Shown here: in pieces, positions 8,791 through 15,886 of the stretch
How positions within the stretch are numbered: the first letter of the stretch is position 1
Layout: each line of letters starts with the position of its first letter
Assembly: GCA_947631645.1 (NCBI GenBank)
Contig: CANRMD010000021.1
Span: forward strand, 1-32,399
Length of the DNA stretch: 32,399 bases
Source of the DNA: Candidatus Gastranaerophilales bacterium
GTDB taxonomy: Bacteria; Cyanobacteriota; Vampirovibrionia; Gastranaerophilales; Gastranaerophilaceae
Direction: 5' to 3'
Made by a program: the position numbers and the translations under genes
Notes under the pieces: model-generated
The model's database searches: none
What the model was told of the DNA's origin: nothing
Seen by the model: the letters and a program-made list of their open reading frames with translations, nothing else

Positions 8791-9915
8791 TTAATTATGA
8801 AGTACATTTTTCATTTTATCAATGAATTTTGAAGAAGTCTTTTTGTTACAATTAATTTCATAGAGCTTTTTGTAAAGCTGTTTTTCTTCCGCAGTTAAAT
8901 TTTGAGGGGTTTTAATCTTAACAATAAAGTTATGATTTCCTCTTTTTGAAGCATTACCTAAATATGGCACGCCCAAACCTTTTAACTGTAATATTTTATC
9001 CTGAACAACACCTTGAGGAATAATAAGTTCTTTTTTTCCGTCTAAAGTATCAACTTGAATAGTATCCCCCAAAGCAGCTTGAGGAAAAGTAATTTCAACC
9101 GGTGAAAATATATCAAAGCCTTCACGTTTAAACTTTTTATGTTCTTTTACATAAATCACAACAAGTAAATCACCTGTTCTGCCTCCGTTTTTACCGCAAT
9201 TACCTTCTGAGGAAAGTCCTATTCTTGAACCGTTATCAACTCCGGCGGGAATATTTATGGTAAGGGTTCTTTCCACTTCGATTCTGCCGTCACCATGACA
9301 TTTAGGACAAGGTTTATCTATTACTTTCCCTTGACCGTGACATTTCGGGCATGTTGTTATTTGACTGAAACTACCCAAAGGTGTTTGTGTAACTTGCTGA
9401 ACTCTGCCCGTTCCTCCGCATGTCGGACATACTTGAGGTTTACTGCCTTTTTGAGCACCTGTACCGGAACATTCATCACATGTTTCAAGGTGAGTGATTT
9501 TTACTTCTTTTTTAACCCCGAAAACGGCTTCTTCAAAATCTATTTGTATATTAAGCCTTAAATCAGCACCGTTTTGAGGGCTGTTAGGATTGGTAGCTCT
9601 TCCCGAGCCGAAACCGAAACCGCCAAAAAAACTTTCAAATATATCGTTTAAATCTCCAAAACCGGCATCAAAAGGTCCTGCTGTAGAATATCCCGCATTC
9701 TTTAAACCGTCTTCACCGTATCTGTCATATGTTGCCCTTTTCTCATCATCCATTAAGGTTTCATACGCTTTACCTATTGCTTTAAATTTTTCTTCCGCAT
9801 CAGGGGCTTTATTTACATCAGGGTGATACTCTTTTGCTTTTTTTCTGAATGCCGATTTTATTTCTTCTTTTGTAGCATTCTTATCTATCCCTAATATTTC
9901 GTAATAATCACTCAT
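8791..9915 (-). CDS. dnaJ: Chaperone protein DnaJ
   Basis: Hsp40 co-chaperone that delivers unfolded proteins to DnaK and stimulates its ATPase. This is a full type I architecture in 374 residues: J domain with HPD at residues 31-33, a Gly/Phe-rich linker (FESFFGGFGFG), a zinc domain of four CxxCxGxG repeats (CDECSGTG, CPTCGGTG, CPKCHGQG, CPKCHGDG), and the substrate-binding C-terminal domains. It follows grpE by 25 bases. No dnaK or hrcA lies in this cluster. Confidence 0.97.
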   Translation of the reverse strand: MSDYYEILGIDKNATKEEIKSAFRKKAKEYHPDVNKAPDAEEKFKAIGKAYETLMDDEKRATYDRYGEDGLKNAGYSTAGPFDAGFGDLNDIFESFFGGFGFGSGRATNPNSPQNGADLRLNIQIDFEEAVFGVKKEVKITHLETCDECSGTGAQKGSKPQVCPTCGGTGRVQQVTQTPLGSFSQITTCPKCHGQGKVIDKPCPKCHGDGRIEVERTLTINIPAGVDNGSRIGLSSEGNCGKNGGRTGDLLVVIYVKEHKKFKREGFDIFSPVEITFPQAALGDTIQVDTLDGKKELIIPQGVVQDKILQLKGLGVPYLGNASKRGNHNFIVKIKTPQNLTAEEKQLYKKLYEINCNKKTSSKFIDKMKNVLHN

Positions 9916-9940
9916 TTCTTCCGCTCTCTGTTATTAATGT

Positions 9941-10576
9941 TTATTTTACCGCTACCGCAACTCTTGCGGGTCTTAAAACTTTATCTCCCAATTTATACCC
10001 TTTTTGAAACTCCTGTATAACTGTTTCTTCCGGATATTCTTCCGTTTGTGTCTGCATTATAGCCTCGTGTAAATTCGGGTCAAATTTTTCCCCTACACTT
10101 TTTATTTGTTCTAAACCTAATTTTGCTAATGATTCTGTTAACTGTTTATTTAAAACAAAAAATGATTCTTTCATTTTATCTAAATCTTCAATTTTATTAA
10201 CCATTTCAGAAGCTCTGTCAAAATTATCAACAACTTCAATTACTTTTTTCATACACTCTTGTGCACCGTATTTTAAAAGTTCTTCCCGTTCCTGAGCTTG
10301 TCTTTTACGGTAGTTGTCAAAATCAGCTGCAAGCCTCAAATACTGACTGTTTAAGTTTTCAAAATCTTGTTTTAATTTATCAGCTTCCTGTTCGGTATTT
10401 TCAGTATTCTCGGTATTTTCTTCACCTGCTGTTTCTTCAATTTTTTCTTCGGTTTCTTCTACTATTTCTTGTTGTGTATTTTCTTCAGCCATGGTTTCTT
10501 TTTGTTCTCCCTTTTCCGTTTCTTGATTTACAAACGGGTTATTTTTATTTAATTTTTTTTCAAAAAAATTTTTCAT
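9941..10576 (-). CDS. grpE: Nucleotide exchange factor GrpE
   Basis: Releases ADP from DnaK. I prefer ATG 10576 (211 residues) over the GTG at 10594, because GAGGA sits 4-5 bases before the ATG. The N-terminal third is a long, disordered Glu/Thr-rich tail, including a run of short TEN/TEE-type repeats. The conserved GrpE core follows: the long coiled helix with LRLAADFDNYRKR, then VIEVVDNFDRA, and the C-terminal beta domain with GEKFDPNLHEA and VLRPARVAV. It is the first gene of the minus-strand chain. Confidence 0.95.
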   Translation of the reverse strand: MKNFFEKKLNKNNPFVNQETEKGEQKETMAEENTQQEIVEETEEKIEETAGEENTENTENTEQEADKLKQDFENLNSQYLRLAADFDNYRKRQAQEREELLKYGAQECMKKVIEVVDNFDRASEMVNKIEDLDKMKESFFVLNKQLTESLAKLGLEQIKSVGEKFDPNLHEAIMQTQTEEYPEETVIQEFQKGYKLGDKVLRPARVAVAVK

Positions 10577-10601
10577 ACAATCCTCGACTCTCACTACATA
10601 T

Positions 10602-10629
10602 ATTATAAAATATCAATTTCGATACTCAA
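10602..10629 (-). promoter_or_regulatory. Promoter of the grpE-dnaJ gene chain
   Basis: On the minus strand, TTGAGT (10629-10624) and a perfect TATAAT (10607-10602) are separated by 16 bases. The -10 box ends 25 bases before the grpE ATG. No CIRCE-type inverted repeat overlaps it. Confidence 0.7.
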
Positions 10630-10646
10630 TATTTATTTATTTTTTC

Positions 10647-10675
10647 TTAACTATTTATCTAAAATAAGTTATAAT
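10647..10675 (+). promoter_or_regulatory. Promoter of the GNAT-like gene
   Basis: TTAACT (10647-10652), a 17-base spacer and a perfect TATAAT (10670-10675), 22 bases before the ATG at 10698. It is divergent from the grpE promoter, and the two share a 121-base intergenic region. Confidence 0.6.
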
Positions 10676-10697
10676 TAAAATACGGGAACTAAATCTA

Positions 10698-11693
10698 ATG
10701 GCAAAAATTAAGAAAATCAGCTATAGTGATATACTTCATGTTAAAAAACTCATCTCCGTTGTTTTAAGTGATAATGTTATGAGTTACAGACGTTTATTTT
10801 TTCTTTCCGTTCCTGTTACTTACATTCAAAATTTTATTTATGACGTAAGATTGAGATTATTTCCTGAAACTTACGTAGTTTCGGATAATTTTAAAAACCT
10901 TAAAGGAGTTATAACAGTAAAACCGCAATACGGCAACCCGTATAAATGGCAGATTAAACGATTATTTTTTGCAAAAAATGCTTATGAGGAAGGTAAACAG
11001 CTTATTGAATATATTATTGCAAAGTTTGGTGCTCGTGCGGTGGATACTTTTTACGTTTCTATTGATGATAATCAAACAGAGCTAATCGACTTATTTGTTA
11101 AAGGATGCGGGTTCAGATATTGCTCAAGTGAATCTCTTTGGATGGTTTCAAACCTTAATTTTATTTCTGATAACATTGATGAATCTTTATTCAGACCATT
11201 TAAAAATTCAGATAATAAAAATTCTGCCGACCTTTTTAATGATACGCTAATTACACATTACAAGTACTCTCTTTCTAAGGATAAAAATGAATTTAATGAT
11301 ACATTTATTCAAGGCTTTAATTCTGAAACCGTTTTTAAATATGTAATGGAAGATAAAGACTCTCACAATTTTAAAGCATTCATTGAAATTAAAACAATTG
11401 ATAATAAAAATTACTTTTTAGATACAGTTATTCCTCCTCAAAATATTGAACTTTTAAATGTAATTCTATCTTATGCGGTTAAAAAGATTTCAAAAAGAAA
11501 TAAAAATTTCAAACTATATATTAAAAACAGAAAATATCTGCAAACAGGTGAAGCCCTTGAAAATTTCTTCAGAGAAAATCGTTTTGAACAGCTTCAAAAT
11601 AATGCAATACTCGTCAGAGATTTCTTTAAATGTATTAAAGAAGAGAACAATTCTTTCAACAATGCAATAGTTTTCAGCGGTTTTGAAATTTAA
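10698..11693 (+). CDS. GNAT-like acetyltransferase-fold protein (tentative)
   Basis: A 331-residue protein without a signal peptide or membrane segment. Residues about 75-150 read like a GNAT core: a beta-strand KGVITVKP, then WQIKRLFFAKNAYEEGKQLIEYII resembling the acetyl-CoA-binding beta4-alpha3 region, and DNQTELIDLFVKGCGFRYCSSESLW resembling the GNAT C-terminal 'neighbour...GF' element. The second half (about 190-310) may be a second, degenerate GNAT repeat. The canonical R/Q-x-x-G-x-G/A loop is not evident, so acetyltransferase activity is unproven. It is a single-gene unit whose stop abuts the stop of the radical SAM gene on the other strand. Confidence 0.5.
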   Translation: MAKIKKISYSDILHVKKLISVVLSDNVMSYRRLFFLSVPVTYIQNFIYDVRLRLFPETYVVSDNFKNLKGVITVKPQYGNPYKWQIKRLFFAKNAYEEGKQLIEYIIAKFGARAVDTFYVSIDDNQTELIDLFVKGCGFRYCSSESLWMVSNLNFISDNIDESLFRPFKNSDNKNSADLFNDTLITHYKYSLSKDKNEFNDTFIQGFNSETVFKYVMEDKDSHNFKAFIEIKTIDNKNYFLDTVIPPQNIELLNVILSYAVKKISKRNKNFKLYIKNRKYLQTGEALENFFRENRFEQLQNNAILVRDFFKCIKEENNSFNNAIVFSGFEI

Positions 11694-12680
11694 TTATAAT
11701 TTCAGTAAATACTTAGCTCTGTCGCATATTTCAAGCCGATAAAATCTCATTTCTCGTGTTTTTTGTACAACGTATTTTATTAATTCTATTATTTTTTCAT
11801 CGGGTTTATCTTGTCTGTATCGCGTTAACCAACTGTTTTCAATATCAATTACTACAATTTGAATATTATTTTCTTTATTAAACTTCAGCCAATTATCTAT
11901 CTCTTCTTTATTATCGTTTACTTCGGGAATAATTATATATTTACTAATAACATTAAATGTATTTCTTTGAGCTTTTGCATATTTTTTTAAATTATTACAA
12001 ACCGTCTTAAAAGCATCAACTTGTTTGATTTTTTTGTATGTTTCTCTTGAAGAACTGTCTATTGAAACAACAACGGAGAGCTGTCCCGTTGTTATACCTT
12101 TTTCTATAACTTTAGAATATTTAATTCCCGAAGAAGGCACTCTCATATCATCAAAACCGTTTTTGAGAAATAAAGTTATTAATTTATCAAACTCCGGAAG
12201 AATTGTAGGCTCTCCGCCGCCAAAACCAATAGCCCCGCCTCGTCTTATTATTTTTTTATCAAACATTTCTTTTACTATGGGGTATATATTATAGGTTTTT
12301 AAATTGTTGTAGCCTTTTTTATCTTCCTCTGTATAACAATACTTACAGGCACAGTTACATTTTGTAAAATGGTCAAAAATAATATTATCAATGTAGTTTT
12401 CCTGAAGCCAGTCTTTCTCTTCCAAAAAAACACAGCCTTTACAGCCTTCTACTGTTGAACCTGACTTTTGTATGCTTCTGTATTCATTTTTTATTTGAAA
12501 AAACTTATTCCAGTCTATTTTTTCTCCGTGATAATTCTCAAAAATCATAGAATTACCGCCGCCCGGGGCACTCATATAACAGCACAACTTAACATTTGAG
12601 CCGTATACTCCGTTATCAAAACACACTCCTGACTCTAACCACTTACAACTTATATATCTTTCATATTTTTTTTCTTGCAT
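11694..12680 (-). CDS. Radical SAM protein with N-terminal cysteine module (paralogue A)
   Basis: A 328-residue radical SAM enzyme. The [4Fe-4S]/SAM motif is C108-x3-C112-x2-C115, followed by GFGGGEPT (GGE motif, about 152-159), SIDSSSRETYKKIK and a late strand VVIDIE. Ahead of the core, residues 10-85 hold CKWLE (C12), C20, KLCCY (C33, C34) and GCKGC (C80, C83), spaced like a SPASM/twitch-type auxiliary cluster module but on the N-terminal side. No SPASM region follows the core. It shares the CKxLE, CC, CxGC and RETYKKIKxVDAF blocks with the protein at 29410-30399. It is the third gene of the GGDEF-radical SAM operon, six bases after the previous stop, with an AGGT ribosome site. The substrate is unknown. 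Confidence 0.85.
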   Translation of the reverse strand: MQEKKYERYISCKWLESGVCFDNGVYGSNVKLCCYMSAPGGGNSMIFENYHGEKIDWNKFFQIKNEYRSIQKSGSTVEGCKGCVFLEEKDWLQENYIDNIIFDHFTKCNCACKYCYTEEDKKGYNNLKTYNIYPIVKEMFDKKIIRRGGAIGFGGGEPTILPEFDKLITLFLKNGFDDMRVPSSGIKYSKVIEKGITTGQLSVVVSIDSSSRETYKKIKQVDAFKTVCNNLKKYAKAQRNTFNVISKYIIIPEVNDNKEEIDNWLKFNKENNIQIVVIDIENSWLTRYRQDKPDEKIIELIKYVVQKTREMRFYRLEICDRAKYLLKL

Positions 12681-12686
12681 AATTAC

Positions 12687-13661
12687 CTATTTAAAATTGC
12701 AATTAAGAAGTCTGCAATTCATTTTACAATTTAATATTTGTTCTCTGATTTGTTCCGCTTTATCACTATACCATAAATCTTGAGGCAGTGACTCTTTTAA
12801 GTTGCCTATAGGTTCTTTACAAAAACATATTCTGCAATTGCCGTAAGGATCTATTGCAAAGTTATTTTCTCCTACCATACAAGGCATAGTTGTAATATCT
12901 TCAGGAGTATCAATTAACACTTTAAAGGCTTTTAACTGACTGTATCCGTTACAAACAGGGTATCCTTCGTTTTTTAATTCTATCATTTCATCAATTGCAT
13001 TTAGAGCTGCCGTCTTTATATCGGTTCCGTAAATTTGACTGTCTTTATTAACTGCAGTAGAAAAGGCATCTCCGTTATCCATCAGCTGATAACTTACACC
13101 TATTCCCTCAAGCTTGCAAAATTCCGCTATAGGTCTTATTTCCGTTAAATTTGACGGCATTACAACAGTTGAAAGAAATATATTTTTCCACTTATGATTA
13201 CCTTGATGCTTATTCTTATATATCAAGTTTTGCAACGCATTCATTGTTCTTTCAAAAGCATCATCTCTGCCTCTTGAAATATTGTGTATTTTCGGGGCTT
13301 TAACTGCATTAAGAGAAAATGTTATATTTGTAAAAGCACTGTGTAGAACCCTATCAAGTTTATCAGGCAATGCAAGTCCGTTTGTAACAATATTTACCGT
13401 ATCACCAAGGTCCGAAGCATACTGTGCCATATCAAATACATCATCACGAATAAAAGGTTCTCCGCCTGATACTATAAACTGATAATTTCCCATCCAGTTG
13501 TGTATATTTAATAATATTTTTTTCCACTCATCAAGAGTTAACTCTTGATTTTGAACCTCAGCGGGAGTCTTCCATCCGTTACAGGTTATACATCTTGATT
13601 GACAACGCTCCGTATTATTATATGAAAATGATACCGGTTTTTTATCCCTTTGCATTACCAT
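12687..13661 (-). CDS. Radical SAM protein with C-terminal SPASM-like domain
   Basis: A 324-residue radical SAM enzyme. C20-x3-C24-x2-C27 binds the SAM cluster; VSGGEPF (GGE at 66-68), TNGLALPD and SFSLNAV-type strands complete the half-barrel. The C-terminus has the SPASM pattern: CMVGENNFAIDPYGNCRIC, then FCKEPIGNL, then NCKMNCRLLNC, enough cysteines for one or two auxiliary clusters. Relatives act on peptides or in cofactor and sugar pathways; nothing here fixes the substrate. The start (ATG 13661, or ATG 13655 two codons on) comes one base after the GGDEF gene's stop. Confidence 0.88.
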   Translation of the reverse strand: MVMQRDKKPVSFSYNNTERCQSRCITCNGWKTPAEVQNQELTLDEWKKILLNIHNWMGNYQFIVSGGEPFIRDDVFDMAQYASDLGDTVNIVTNGLALPDKLDRVLHSAFTNITFSLNAVKAPKIHNISRGRDDAFERTMNALQNLIYKNKHQGNHKWKNIFLSTVVMPSNLTEIRPIAEFCKLEGIGVSYQLMDNGDAFSTAVNKDSQIYGTDIKTAALNAIDEMIELKNEGYPVCNGYSQLKAFKVLIDTPEDITTMPCMVGENNFAIDPYGNCRICFCKEPIGNLKESLPQDLWYSDKAEQIREQILNCKMNCRLLNCNFK

Positions 13662-13662
13662 T

Positions 13663-14541
13663 TTAATAATCCAAATTCATTTGAGAGAATAATACAATTC
13701 TGTTTTTACCGCGTTTTTTAGCATTATATAAAGCGTGTTCCGCGTATCTTATTATAGAATTTGCATTTTCATCAACATTATCCATATAAGGAAATGATGC
13801 AATCCCGCCTGAAACTTTAACAGGGTGTCTTTCTTCTTCACCCGCCGGTATAAATTGCATTCTTTCAACATCACGTCTAAATCTTTCGGCAAAAACAAAA
13901 GCATTTTCTTCGCTTGTATCAGGCAAAACAACCATAAATTCTTCATCACCGTAGCGGGTTACGATATCCTCTTTTCTTGCAAGATTAGCAAGCATTTCTG
14001 CGACTTTTTTAAGAAGGACATCACCCCACTCATACCCGTACATATCATTAACCACCTTAAAGAAATCAAGGTCAAATAATATACAAGATACATTTGACTT
14101 ATATCTCTTTGCTCTTGACATTTCAGATTCCAATCTTTCAAGAAGATATTTTCGGTTGTGAAGTCCTGTTAATTCATCTGTTGTTGATATATTACCTATT
14201 TTTGATTTTAATTCTTTTATTTTTATAAGATTTTTTAATCTTGTTGAAAATTCGTACTCGTTAACGGGAGAAAGTACAAAATCATAAGCCTCGCCTCTTA
14301 GAGTAATATCTGAGGGAACTTCTTGAGCAACTATTAATGCAGGCAATGAAAATTTTATTACCATTGATATATTTTTTAATATCTCTTTCGGAATATCAAG
14401 AACGGCCGCCATTGCTTTTTCGGTTTCCATTTCTTTCATTTCTTCCGATTTTTTTACAATGACCTCCAGTTCCGTATTTCTTTTACACAAATCAATTACA
14501 GAAGAGTTTTCATTGTCGGTATAAATAATTATGCTGCTCAT
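13663..14541 (-). CDS. GGDEF-domain protein with degenerate receiver and GDEEF active-site motif
   Basis: 292 residues. Residues 1-115 resemble a receiver domain. Asp49 (AVLDIP) could be the phospho-acceptor, but the usual Lys after beta-5 is replaced (LSP, Ser91), so it is probably degenerate. Residues 120-290 are a GGDEF domain: DELTGLHNR, metal-site FDLDFFK (D157), an inhibitory-site RKED (189-192), and RYGDEEF in place of RYGGDEF. The second Gly of the signature is Asp, which is unusual in active diguanylate cyclases, so it may sense c-di-GMP rather than make it (inference). AAAGGA lies 8 bases before the ATG. It heads the operon with the two radical SAM genes. Confidence 0.85.
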   Translation of the reverse strand: MSSIIIYTDNENSSVIDLCKRNTELEVIVKKSEEMKEMETEKAMAAVLDIPKEILKNISMVIKFSLPALIVAQEVPSDITLRGEAYDFVLSPVNEYEFSTRLKNLIKIKELKSKIGNISTTDELTGLHNRKYLLERLESEMSRAKRYKSNVSCILFDLDFFKVVNDMYGYEWGDVLLKKVAEMLANLARKEDIVTRYGDEEFMVVLPDTSEENAFVFAERFRRDVERMQFIPAGEEERHPVKVSGGIASFPYMDNVDENANSIIRYAEHALYNAKKRGKNRIVLFSQMNLDY

Positions 14542-14566
14542 TTATAAGTCCTTTCGTATTGTTTTC

Positions 14567-14595
14567 ATTTTATCAAATTTATTAAAAAAGTTCAA
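14567..14595 (-). promoter_or_regulatory. Promoter of the GGDEF-radical SAM operon
   Basis: On the minus strand, TTGAAC (14595-14590), a 17-base spacer and TAAAAT (14572-14567), 25 bases before the ATG at 14541. Confidence 0.55.
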
Positions 14596-14609
14596 AATTT
14601 TTTACATAA

Positions 14610-14638
14610 TTGCAGTAATAAAAAATTATAAATATAAT
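14610..14638 (+). promoter_or_regulatory. Promoter of the beta-lactamase-like gene
   Basis: TTGCAG (14610-14615), a 17-base spacer and a perfect TATAAT (14633-14638). Transcription would begin near 14645, downstream of the ATG at 14641, so that ATG cannot be used from this promoter. This supports the TTG start at 14659. Confidence 0.7.
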
Positions 14639-14644
14639 ATATGC

Positions 14645-14652
14645 AGGAGGAG
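14645..14652 (+). promoter_or_regulatory. Shine-Dalgarno that decides a TTG start
   Basis: AGGAGGAG lies just downstream of the first in-frame ATG (14641) and 6-8 bases upstream of an in-frame TTG (14659). It can serve only the TTG. Confidence 0.75.
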
Positions 14653-14658
14653 TCAAGA

Positions 14659-15810
14659 TTGCCGGAACCTAATTTTAAATATAACAATAATGATTTATAT
14701 ACAACAATGTACAAGCAGTATTATTTTAAAGATACGCCCGTAAGAAAATTAAAACCCGTTAAAAGAAAAGCGGTAAAGAAAAAATCTCCTTTGGGCAGTA
14801 TTGTTTTATTTTTTATTGCATTTCTTATGCTGTTTTATATATTGCCATATTCGTTTAAAACTTTTATAGGCAGTATATTACCTCCGACAAAGAAAGTTCT
14901 TGTTAATGTTGATTATAATAAATTAATGTATCCGACAAGTGTATATTTAAATCAGGATTTATTCTTAGGTAAATTTGTAATAAAAGAACATCACTACAAA
15001 AAGCCGTTAATGGTAGATATTAAAGAATCAACAGAAAGAACTCAATTAAAAAACCGTTTAATTGCACTTGCAAAAAAATATAACAGAATTATCCCCTCCG
15101 TTTATGTATGGGAATACAGCGGAAAATCTTATGTCAATATAAATGCGGATGTGGCGTACCCTGCCGCAAGCATTATAAAAGTTCCTGTTCTTATTGAAAT
15201 GTTTAGAGAAATTGAGAGCGGAAAGTTTAAATTAAACGACACAATGATATTAGAAGACTATTATAGAGCTTCAGGTTCGGGCAAATTGCAATATACAAGC
15301 AGCGGAGTAGCTCATACAATGGATTATTTGGCAAGAATTATGATACAAAATTCAGATAATTCTTCAACAAATATGATTATGTCAAAAATCGGCGGAATGC
15401 CTGAAATGAACAGAGCTTTAAAACGCTGGGGATTAAAAACCACAAGAATTAATGCTTGGCTTCCTGATTTACAAGGAACTAATATTACTACTGCAAGAGA
15501 AATGGCTAAAATGCTTTATAATATCGACAATACAAATATTTTGTCTAATACATCAAAAGTACGAATATCTGATTATCTTTCTCATGTTAAAAATAACCGT
15601 CTTTTACAAGCGGGCCTGCCTCGTGAAGCTATTTTACTGCACAAAACCGGAGATATTGGTTTTATGCTCGGTGATGCAGGCATAGTTAAAACGGCTAACG
15701 GCAAAAAGTATATTGTTGTTATTTTAGTGAAAAGACCTTATAACAATCTTCAGGGTAAAGAGTTCATTGTTGAGGCCTCAAAACTAATATATAACAACAT
15801 GTCGTATTAA
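14659..15810 (+). CDS. Membrane-anchored class A beta-lactamase-like serine hydrolase
   Basis: 383 residues from TTG 14659. A Lys/Arg-rich cytoplasmic tail is followed by one membrane helix (about 45-67), so the catalytic domain should face the periplasm. The serine-hydrolase set is present: S171-I-I-K, the SDN loop at about 232-234 (SDNSST), and K329-T-G. The omega-loop region reads LPDLQGTNITTAREMAKML; the alignable TTxxxMA part is there, but the ExxLN glutamate that deacylates penicillins in true class A enzymes is not visible. It may therefore be a peptidoglycan-active or penicillin-binding hydrolase rather than a resistance enzyme (inference). It is divergent from the GGDEF operon and upstream of the symporter. 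Confidence 0.8.
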   Translation: MPEPNFKYNNNDLYTTMYKQYYFKDTPVRKLKPVKRKAVKKKSPLGSIVLFFIAFLMLFYILPYSFKTFIGSILPPTKKVLVNVDYNKLMYPTSVYLNQDLFLGKFVIKEHHYKKPLMVDIKESTERTQLKNRLIALAKKYNRIIPSVYVWEYSGKSYVNINADVAYPAASIIKVPVLIEMFREIESGKFKLNDTMILEDYYRASGSGKLQYTSSGVAHTMDYLARIMIQNSDNSSTNMIMSKIGGMPEMNRALKRWGLKTTRINAWLPDLQGTNITTAREMAKMLYNIDNTNILSNTSKVRISDYLSHVKNNRLLQAGLPREAILLHKTGDIGFMLGDAGIVKTANGKKYIVVILVKRPYNNLQGKEFIVEASKLIYNNMSY

Positions 15811-15860
15811 CTTTTATTTAGTTTTGTCATAAAATCTGTAATTTAATTATATTTTTCTGC

Positions 15861-15866
15861 TATAAT
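15861..15866 (+). promoter_or_regulatory. Possible -10 box of the symporter gene
   Basis: A perfect TATAAT 20 bases before the symporter ATG, with no convincing -35 box at 16-18 bases. It overlaps the alternative TTG start at 15866, arguing against that start. Confidence 0.4.
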
Positions 15867-15886
15867 TGTCACAGGAACAATTAATT

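Noticed and set aside
10577-10594. GTG start of grpE at 10594
   Set aside because: It would place the GAGGA ribosome site inside the coding region; the ATG at 10576 has that site correctly spaced.
10261-10608. Plus-strand 115-codon ORF antisense to grpE
   Set aside because: It is the complement of the Glu-rich GrpE tail, giving Phe/Leu-rich nonsense, with no ribosome site.
10577-10697. CIRCE heat-shock operator near grpE
   Set aside because: Looked for TTAGCACTC-n9-GAGTGCTAA on both strands; nothing close is present.
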